A stretch of 64,000 nt of DNA from assembly GCF_010015445.1 (NCBI RefSeq), contig NC_053115.1, forward strand, positions 10,909,524 through 10,973,523. The letters are read 5' to 3'. The notes beneath the pieces are model-generated. The model saw nothing but the letters and a program-made list of their open reading frames with translations, did not search any database and was not told the DNA's origin. A program made the translations under genes and the position numbers. The DNA comes from Perca fluviatilis. Its lineage: Eukaryota; Chordata; Actinopteri; Perciformes; Percidae. Position 1 is the first letter of the stretch. Each line of letters opens with the position of its first letter. This document shows, piece by piece, positions 55,768 through 64,000 of this stretch.

Positions 55768-57374
55768 CAGCATCAACATAACAAGAAAGCTATTTGTAGA
55801 TGTTTATTAAAAATGTTTTCGTCTGATCTCTCTTAAATGTACAATATGTAATTTTCTCTCTCCCAATCGAAACGGATGTGAACACAGACTTTTGATGTTT
55901 TCAAAGTTGCGTGGGATCATGGGAGTTGTTGTTAACCACCATTGCCGATTAAAATGTATCTGTTCTCGGACGAGTTAATGTATTTAAGTTTTACTCACGT
56001 TATGTTCATTAAATGTTTATTCATGTCATGTCATCCTAATGAAAAGTTTTTCCCACATAATTACTTAGATTCTGTTTGTGGTGATAGCTGACCGGCTAGT
56101 GAGCAATGTAAGCAAGCTAACATTAGCCAGCAGCTAAAACCACAATATCACAGTATATTTTACATGTCTCTGTCCCCTCTTGGTTTGTTTTTTTTAGCAC
56201 CGGGGGAAAAGAAGTTTGTTGTTCTCCCCACCGCTGGGAGACTTTCCTCACCGCATCTCGATGGCCGCTATGGCCGCTTGATTTCTTCCAGACTTGGGCG
56301 CCCGGGGTTTAATATGGTCTGTTCCCCGACGGATCATTAGACTTTCTGTTATTGCCGTTGAACCGGCTGGGTTCGGGTTGCTGTAGTTGCTGGCTGGGGA
56401 CTAGCTGTGTCCCCGGGGCTTTTGTCCCCTCTCATCCCGACTGAAGTCTCTTAGCGCTGGGGAGTGAGGCAGACGGACTGGTGTGCGCTAGCTGGCTAAC
56501 TCAGCATTGGATTAATCAACTACTTATAAAGCCAACATTACATGGGAAATTTAATCATGGGCTAGCCCAGCGCTGTCAACCATGGTCAAAACATTCATAC
56601 AACTGGTCAAAACACATTATAACTTGACATGAAGATCATTAATAAATCAGAAATCATGATGATTCAAATACCTTAATTGATGCATTAATAAACGTATTGT
56701 TCCTGCATTAGATCATGCATGAGATACTATTAATCCTTGTACGTTACTGATAGTTCATGAAGTACTACATGAGTGAATTCATGCTTTTTCATGCATGAAG
56801 TCATGCATGAAGTCATGATAATTCATGTACCATTATTATAAAGTGTTACCCTTTAATCTATTAACAAAATATTCATATTCAATTAATGATGCATTTATTC
56901 ATACTTCAGTACTTAATACAGTCATGTTAAACAGGCAACATTAACATTCCATTGACTTGAATGACCACCTCTGCAGGGATTTATTAAACCTATTTTGTAT
57001 GTATTGTACAAGTCTATTAAGCTAAAAAGTGAAGGGGGGCGGGGGGTTACTACAAGTGAACGGGGAGATAAATTAGCGTAATAGATTGAGCATTTATGGA
57101 CAATATCCAGACAACTTCTCTTGGCTGGCACACACCGTCCTGGGCACTCGTCCAGGGATGAGCTTGACGCCTTTTAATATCCCATCTACAGGGAGAACTT
57201 TGCTTTGACTCATGGTGGTGTCCGTCTTTTTCTCCATTTCTCTCTGTCTTAATGATCTTGTCTTTCAGTAAAGCACCACCCAGTGCTCTGATGCTCTACT
57301 GGAATCAAATGCTGCCACAGTGCTCTCTTTCTTTTTCTCTCTATGCTACATGGAGCTCCTCTGCCCTTCACATC

Positions 57375-58114
57375 AATGTAGGACCGTTTCGTCAGGTTTA
57401 AGAACATCACAAGAGAAATTCATCGTAAAAGGCACAGAAACACCAATTGCTCCACTGACAATAACACATGCAGCACTCTCTCCCTTAAGTGTGATTCATT
57501 CATCTCCAAAAGTTTAGAGAGGGTTCCTCAATCACCTCATTTTTACTGACAATGCATAACAAATAATTGTGGCCATGGGGTAGTAATTTTAATAGAGCTG
57601 CACCAGTTACCTCGTTACTGCGATAATAGGAAGCATACTGGAGGTTTGGTCTATAACTGTTTGTTTATGCTGCATTTTTGTAGATTGTTGTAGGCGCATG
57701 TATCACATTTGGGTTAGGTGGAAGAGTGGTCTTGTGGTTAGAAAGAGCTAAACAAAGGTCACAATTTTAGGGAAACAACTGTATTATTTCCAGAGTAAAA
57801 TTCCACCCTTGTGTACTAGTACTCTTATTATCAATAGTATTATTGTCAGTATGTGTTATTGAGTGAGTTAGTGAGCTCCAGGAGCTGCATGATGAGGTGT
57901 TGTAAATTGCTTTTCTTTTCTGTATCCTCTGTCTCTTGTGTTGTTCTTCAGTCAATTATTCTACTAAAATGACTTCAACCACCTCTTCAGAGGGGTATGA
58001 ACTTCTTCTTTTCAAGGTTTCCTCTTAAGAAAGAGAGTCATCTTTAACTTAAACCATAACATGTTTCATGGCTGCTTTGCATTCTGGTCTACTTAGATGA
58101 AACGGTCCTACATT
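57375..58114. repeat. Pair of 16-bp inverted repeats
   Basis: AATGTAGGACCGTTTC at 57375-57390 reappears inverted at 58099-58114. Extending outward gives 18 of 19 matches. Between them is AT-rich sequence without a gene. They could be the ends of a 740-base DNA element, or a stand-alone inverted pair. Confidence 0.55.
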
Positions 58115-59111
58115 AAAAATGCAAGAACAGTTCCAAAAGTTCTAATCTCATGTTAAGTGTTTTTGGATAGTTTCTTTAGAGACACTATGTCTATCTGTAG
58201 AATATTTAAGTGATTACAGGATCTCTTGAATTATTCTGATGACCAAAGTTTCAGTTTGTAGAAAAATGAGCCAATCCCAGTTGAATTGGTTCAGTGTATT
58301 TATTGCTTTCAGCCCGATGCTCTGAGTTTCCCTGCATCAGATTCATGGTTGTGGTAGTTCGTATGATGTTGTAGTTTACCTTGCTGTCTGTCACAGTGCA
58401 TCACCACTGGGATGCCCCAAAGTTGGAAATTTTCAAATTCTCCACACACAGTTATAGCTTTAACAGACATCATTTCATGTGAGCAACATCAATATATATA
58501 CTGTATCCTGAAATCCTTGTTTACTTACTACTTACTACTGGACTCTGATATCAGCTAAAAGCCTGGAAAGTATTAAGTTTAAAATACACATTATACTGTA
58601 TCTCTTAACTCTACAACATGCCTTGTTGAGTATGAAGTTAAATGCTTAAGTATTGATAATTTGTGGTGGGATGTGGGGGAATGTGGGCAGTTTCAGTTTG
58701 CGATGGGTTAGCGATTGTGTAGAATTCCACGTGATTGATCACTTTGTATGTGCATCCTGTGATTCAGTCCAGAGTGAGTGGGTCGTCACGTACAGCCACA
58801 AGCAGATGTCAGTGTGAGGATCGAATTGAAGAGGACACAAATCTGAACTAAGCCTCTCTAGTCCTTATGTAACACCCTCAGCCAGGCGCTATGCCTCACA
58901 GATCGCTGGTATTTATGAGTGACAATGACACACACAGGCTCAAGTCCTTGTTCTCAGCAATATACTGTTTTTCTCTTATTTTCAGGAGAGAGTATGAAAT
59001 AAGAGGATATATTTAGAACAGGCCAGCCGCTCTTTGTGTACTGAACATTCCATTCTCTTGCTCTTTGTGTAACCTGCATCCATCCTTGTGGCCATGTCCT
59101 TTTTCTTCAGG

Positions 59112-59259
<148 letters not shown>

Positions 59260-59536
59260 TTTTTAACTGTATACAGTCATTCTTCCATGCGATGAGGTCT
59301 GACAAGTGAAATACTGCTTAAAAATAGTCTCATCACTCCATTCCACAATTCATCCTTGCTAACTTTGTGAGGCACAGCTATTTCTGCCATGAGATTGGTA
59401 TCTGATTTTTAAAAACTACAAAGGACAAGCCTGATTCTTGCTTGCAGTCAGTCCCAGTGCTCCCTCAGTCCCCTCTCCTGTGGAGAGGTGCACTGAGGCC
59501 ATCGCTCGTTGCTACATTTGACTCATCCTTCTGCAG

Positions 59537-59749
59537 TCAGGAGGTCAACAGGTACTTGTGCTGGTTCGCCTGCTGGGTTTCTCCTCCACTCAGAGCCAGC
59601 ACCGGCAGCCTCTCTGGGCTGGAGGGGACCCCGCAGGCTCGGTAGAGAATTAGACAGAGAAGAAGGAGGAGGATGGCGACAAACGTGTTGCAGCCAATGG
59701 CCACCAACGCAGCTGTAGAAAGTCCTGTTATGCTCTCTTCAGATTCCAT
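59537..59749 (-). CDS. enho: Adropin (energy homeostasis associated)
   Basis: One coding exon for 70 residues (human adropin is 76). The ATG at 59749 has A at -3 and G at +4; the in-frame stretch above it has no ATG. Residues about 12-34 form a hydrophobic signal/anchor (STAALVAIGCNTFVAILLLL) matching the ALIAIVCNGLVGFLLLLL region of human adropin. The C-terminus HKYLLTS parallels the human SYLLQP ending. The middle is short and polar. Adropin is a secreted or membrane-bound regulator of metabolism and vascular function. The position downstream of dnai1, on the opposite strand, matches the human gene order and strengthens the call. Confidence 0.92.
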   Translation of the reverse strand: MESEESITGLSTAALVAIGCNTFVAILLLLLCLILYRACGVPSSPERLPVLALSGGETQQANQHKYLLTS

Positions 59750-60890
59750 AATGAAGACTGGACTGGAGTGTTCAGTGTTGATCAACTTAGATGTTTGATT
59801 TTTAAGTTGGTTCCATGATGTCCTTAGTTTATTATTATGGACTGAGTAAGACTGAGCATCACCAATGTCTTGATTTAAGACTTATTGGTAGAACTTTGAA
59901 TCCATATGATTATGATTACTCATGTCCGCAGATTGTTAGAGGTATTGTGAGGCAAAAAAAATCAATATGTATTGTGACTGTAAGAGGGGAGTTTTCCTTG
60001 GCATGATGCACATTGTGTTTTGCCTAATATTTAGATAAGACAACAGCAGGAATGTCTCTGCCCGTACCTCTCACTGCAGAGATGAATGTTTACTCCTCAA
60101 AAGCTCTATTTTTCTTTTTAACTTCTTTAGGGTGACCCACCACCACTCCGCCAAACAGATGAGCCTTGCATCATTTTCTGGCAATGTTGATTTCACAGTA
60201 TCAAAAGATTATGATTCCAGTAAATTCCTATCGGTGTCTGTAAGAGAGGAAACAAATAGAACAATTAGGAGTAATTAAACACAAGCAGAGTATGTGATAG
60301 GACATAGAAACTAGTTTTGTGTCAGTCAGTTAACATATCATTAAACTTTCATCAGATGCGCAGGGAGATAGCTGCATCTTTGATCTTATACATGGCTGCA
60401 TCTGAGCTGGTGTGATGAGAAACAGTTCAAGCCCAAACTAGTCACAGAAACCTTTCTGTGCTTATTTTTTGGTGTTAAATGTCAAATGAAATTGGTGACC
60501 AAAATGAAAAAGAAACAGGTCATGCTTGTAATTAAACATGTTATTCTGATTATAGCAATAACCACAGTAAAGGAAAGTATAGACCAGGGGTTGCCAACCA
60601 TGTGCCATGGATAGCAAACTGTCTGCAGGTTTTCATTCCACCTGATCACCACAGATCAGTTCTCCCCATCTACTTGAAGTACTGTCATGGTTGAAATGAA
60701 AACCTGCAGACATGGTTGGCAGGTCTGGATTACCAAAGTGGTCAACTGCCCCAGGGCCCCAAAACCCTGGGTTTACTGCATGTCATTTGGTTTTGGTAAT
60801 TTGATTAATTGTAAATTTGTTAGGGAATCTGTACCACTAAAGTACTACGGCAGGTCCGACATTATTAGCAAATTTTGTCCAGGTTTAGAC

Positions 60891-61296
60891 TAGAGATGGA
60901 CCGATACTGGTATCGGTATCGGCTCCGATACTGCCTAAAACGTTGGTATCGGTATCGGGAAGTACTGGAGTTTATGCACCGATCTGATACCACGTAATAA
61001 AGAAAATCTACGTTAAAGTAGTTTCTTTATGTTCTTTTTCCGTTATAACTGACTGTCGAACTGCATCATACAAGAAAGTTCTGTGGCATTCATTGTTTGT
61101 GTTTGTTCATGTTTCACAAAGAGTTTAACCTAAGCCAGACTGACAACAAAGATAGAAATAATATCACATCCATACAGGGATAGTAGTAAAATATATGACA
61201 CACTGGTATCGGATTGGTACTCGGCATCGGCCGATACGCAAGTTCAGGTATCAGAATCGGTATCGGGAAGCAAAAAATGGTATCGGGCCATCTCTA
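60891..61296. mobile_element. hAT-type MITE with 8-bp target duplication
   Basis: The ends TAGAGATGGACCGATAC and, reversed, TAGAGATGGCCCGATAC match at 16 of 17 bases. The identical 8-mer gtttagac flanks both sides (60883-60890 and 61297-61304). GGTATCGG repeats near both ends are typical of this fish MITE type. No transposase is present. Confidence 0.9.
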
Positions 61297-61873
61297 GTTT
61301 AGACACAATTCTGGTTTAAAAGCTTTGTTATTTAGGTTTGTATTGTGCTCACACTGTGCACGTTCCTAAACAAGTGTTAAATCAAGCTTACACAAATGAA
61401 GTACTCCACTTAAAAGTCTACTGCAGTTAGCTTTGTTAAATTTGACACAACCACCATTAGGCTGCTGCAAAATAACCACACAATATTCATAGGCTGCTGT
61501 TCTTTCACACATAGAACTCTCACATACTGTATAAGAATATGCTTTCTGCTTAAAAGACACCAATCTGGACTCTCCACTCCATTACCACAACTGTCAGTAT
61601 GCACTGCTTTTGAAGTGATAATATCAGTGTCTGTGACACTGTTCCTAACCCCCAAACTATTCCTTAGACTGATAATGTATGATAATGGTTTCCTCCCAAT
61701 CCCATCGCGTTTCTATGTGCACCACTGGTGCGCTGCAAGCCTTCAACTATACACCAAAAGTGGAGCTGCACTTTGATTCACCAAAATAAACCCAAATTCT
61801 GTATCAGATCAGATGCTGCATAGCTTTTGTTTCACATGCACTATCCCACTCTTCCACACTTGTCTACATACTA

Positions 61874-61920
61874 AAGAAAGATGAGCACATTAAGTAATAC
61901 TTAATGTGCTCATCTTTCTT
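61874..61920. repeat. Perfect 23-bp palindrome with one-base centre
   Basis: 61874-61896 and 61898-61920 are exact inverted copies around a single A. The word AGATGAGCACATTAAGTA is read in both directions. It lies in intergenic DNA upstream of enho. Confidence 0.95.
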
Positions 61921-62644
61921 CATAATCCTTCAAATTAACATCTGCAGTACAGACGGCCCATATGCTAATCTGGATGCACAATATCAGGAACTAGATTGAA
62001 AATTCACTCCCATTATTTTCCCATTTGGTAAATTTGCATATCCATACATTTACATTGGAATAGGACAACTTATGCTACAGAGAGTGAATAGTGTTTACCT
62101 GGAGAGTGCTTATCGAGTCTCATCATTTTTAAATCATAAAAACATCCAAACAACATCAGAAAAATACTTGCTGATTTACTGTTGTTGTAGCAGTTATTGT
62201 GAGAACTGATCAAAGAAATTCTCAGGTTAGAGTATCTGATTTGATGTGATGTTCACTCTAGTCCTTTGCTGGGACAGATTTAGTTCAAACAAATGAGCAT
62301 TAATTTGCAGTCATCTCTATGCAATAAAAACACTTGCTTAGACACTAAACTTTGAAAACCTTTTTTAATTTTGTTTACTATCACCATTAATGTCATAAAA
62401 AGGGTGACATGCAGTGATCTCTTCCATGTAATTCACAGCAACATGTGTGTCATCATATTGGATTAAATTCAGTACAGTTACAGGCATACTATGCAGTTTC
62501 CATTTTTGTCAAACAGCGACCCCTAGAGTACTTGTATTTAACGTTAACCTTTGCTGCTTTTTAGCTCTCGCCAACGAGTAAAAGCCTGACCGAGTGGGAC
62601 TCTTGTCCGGTTCCTCACGCGGCCACTTTCTCGTTTTCTTTTCC

Positions 62645-63849
62645 TTAAAGGGTTGATAGAATGCAAAACCAATTTTACCCTGTCATAGTTGAAAAACGAC
62701 AGTTTGGTGGGTAAATAGGACATACATAGAACCTCAAAATCCCATTGACACCTCTTTCCTCTGCAAATCTCACAATTTGAAACTGCTGCTGAAAACGGGC
62801 GAATCTCAACAAAGCTAAAAGTTGACGTCAACTTCTCAACTCCTCCTCATTTGGCTCTAGTCTCTAGTCTTTGTCACGCCCTAACATTTACATAGGCTAC
62901 ACAACTGACCTGAGGTCAGCTAGTCTTCTAAATCTAGGTCACGCATATCTCTGAAATAGTATACATTGTTCATCTGCCATTTTACGACTAAATTCACTTC
63001 TGAGACTTTTTTATGCTCAAATATGGGCCGTTTCACGAAAATTGATGGCTAATTGCAAATCTGGTAGGACAGTATCAGACTTCACCAGCTCCACAATCTG
63101 CCGGGACAGGCGGTGGCTGCCGACCGGGTTTGCTGCCTTCTCTGTTGGCCTCTCCCCCTTCATAGACCCGCTGAGCTGGAGCTCTGTCAGGATCTCACAC
63201 ACTATGTAGGACTTTAGAAAGAACAAAGTTTGGAAGTTTTTCAAGGATATTGAAAATTAACCACGGTCGTAAATGGTGTGTTCCAGACTGTACAACCGGA
63301 ATAGCCTACTGGCCCAGAGAAAAGTGTTTAGAACGAGTATATCGGACAATGGAGCGGGAGTTGTGGATCTAACGCAGCGCTGCAGAGGCACTGGCAGAGG
63401 ACATTGCAGGGATTCACTCTACACTCCCCGCGCTTACTAAATATTAGGTGAGTTGTGATACTTTGGTGGAGAGTTTTTCATGTCCCACAGGTAACGTTAC
63501 AACTACACTAGTTATAATGAAAGTGTCTCGGCTACAGCCGGCTCGCGCCCAGGCATGTCTGGGCATGTAACAGACAGTGTGTGTGTGTGTGTGTGTGTAA
63601 TATGAGACTCCAATTTATGCGTATGTGGGTCGCTCAACCACTAAGTGTGCAGCTCATCTAAATATTCATGAGCATACCATATTTGGAAGAAAAGCTCTTG
63701 TTCAAAATAGGGCCATATTCACAGGGTAGTTAAGGGCCCACAGAAAATCACTTGGGCCATTTTCAGCCCAACCAATGTTACGTAACTTATTAGGAGACCT
63801 TAAGGAACAGTGTGAAATACCCTATATAATCATTCTATCACCCCTTTAA
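62645..63849. mobile_element. piggyBac-like non-autonomous element with TTAA ends
   Basis: The left end TTAAAGGGTTGATAGAATG and the reversed right end TTAAAGGGGTGATAGAATG match at 18 of 19 bases, each beginning with TTAA. The 1205-base interior has minus-strand frames (for example 63017-63244) without recognisable homology and no transposase motif. Sequence just left of it (62490-62644, with CAAACAGCGACCCCTAGAG) may be another repeat into which this one inserted. Confidence 0.75.
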
Positions 63850-64000
63850 CTCTTCCGACCACGCTTTCTTAGATTTTTCTTTGTTGACTCTGCCATGATT
63901 CACGTCTGAAATGCGTGCTAGTGTCTTCCATAGAGGCTGCTTCTTATATGTTGTTGATGTATGTGACGTCGTGCCGTAAGGCAAGTCGTGATTCTTGCGA

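Larger units (their letters stand above)
59750..64000. other. Flanking DNA upstream of enho
   Basis: No coding exon is supported. It should contain the enho promoter and any 5' non-coding exon. It also holds a hAT MITE (60891-61296), a near-perfect hairpin (61874-61920), a TTAA-ended element (62645-63849), and a short (TG)n tract near 63578-63597. Confidence 0.5.

Overview
The window is vertebrate nuclear DNA and almost certainly from a teleost fish. The genes are split into many short GT-AG exons, there are very long (TG)n tracts, and many non-autonomous DNA transposons of types common in fish. The order myorg - fam219a - dnai1 - enho matches the human 9p13.3 neighbourhood as I remember it. 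I cannot name the species.

Layout, left to right. 1-4551: repeats downstream of myorg. 4552-6795 (-): myorg, a GH31 glycosidase. 6796-10165: gene-free stretch with a possible CpG/ZNF143-type promoter. 10166-11857 (-): an unrecognised five-exon gene for a basic, proline-rich 208-residue protein. 13126-19021 (-): a 15-exon nicalin-like gene (BOS complex subunit). 22835-33927 (-): fam219a, with an apparent frameshift in its last exon. 33928-34843: shared divergent promoter region with an RFX-type X-box. 34844-55665 (+): dnai1, an outer dynein arm intermediate chain, complete in 20 coding exons. 59537-59749 (-): enho (adropin). The rest, to 64000, is intergenic DNA with transposon relics.

The genes do not form one pathway. 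dnai1 builds motile cilia. myorg is a secretory-pathway glycosidase, the nicalin-like protein works at the ER translocon, and adropin is a small membrane or secreted peptide. The X-box next to the dnai1 start is the one clear regulatory clue. I rebuilt exons by reading splice sites and checking that the phase is kept across every junction. Names rest on remembered human family sequences, not on a search. I found no clearly new multi-gene system. The items most worth checking are the unrecognised gene, the nicalin-like copy in this neighbourhood, an in-frame candidate cassette exon in dnai1, and the fam219a frameshift.
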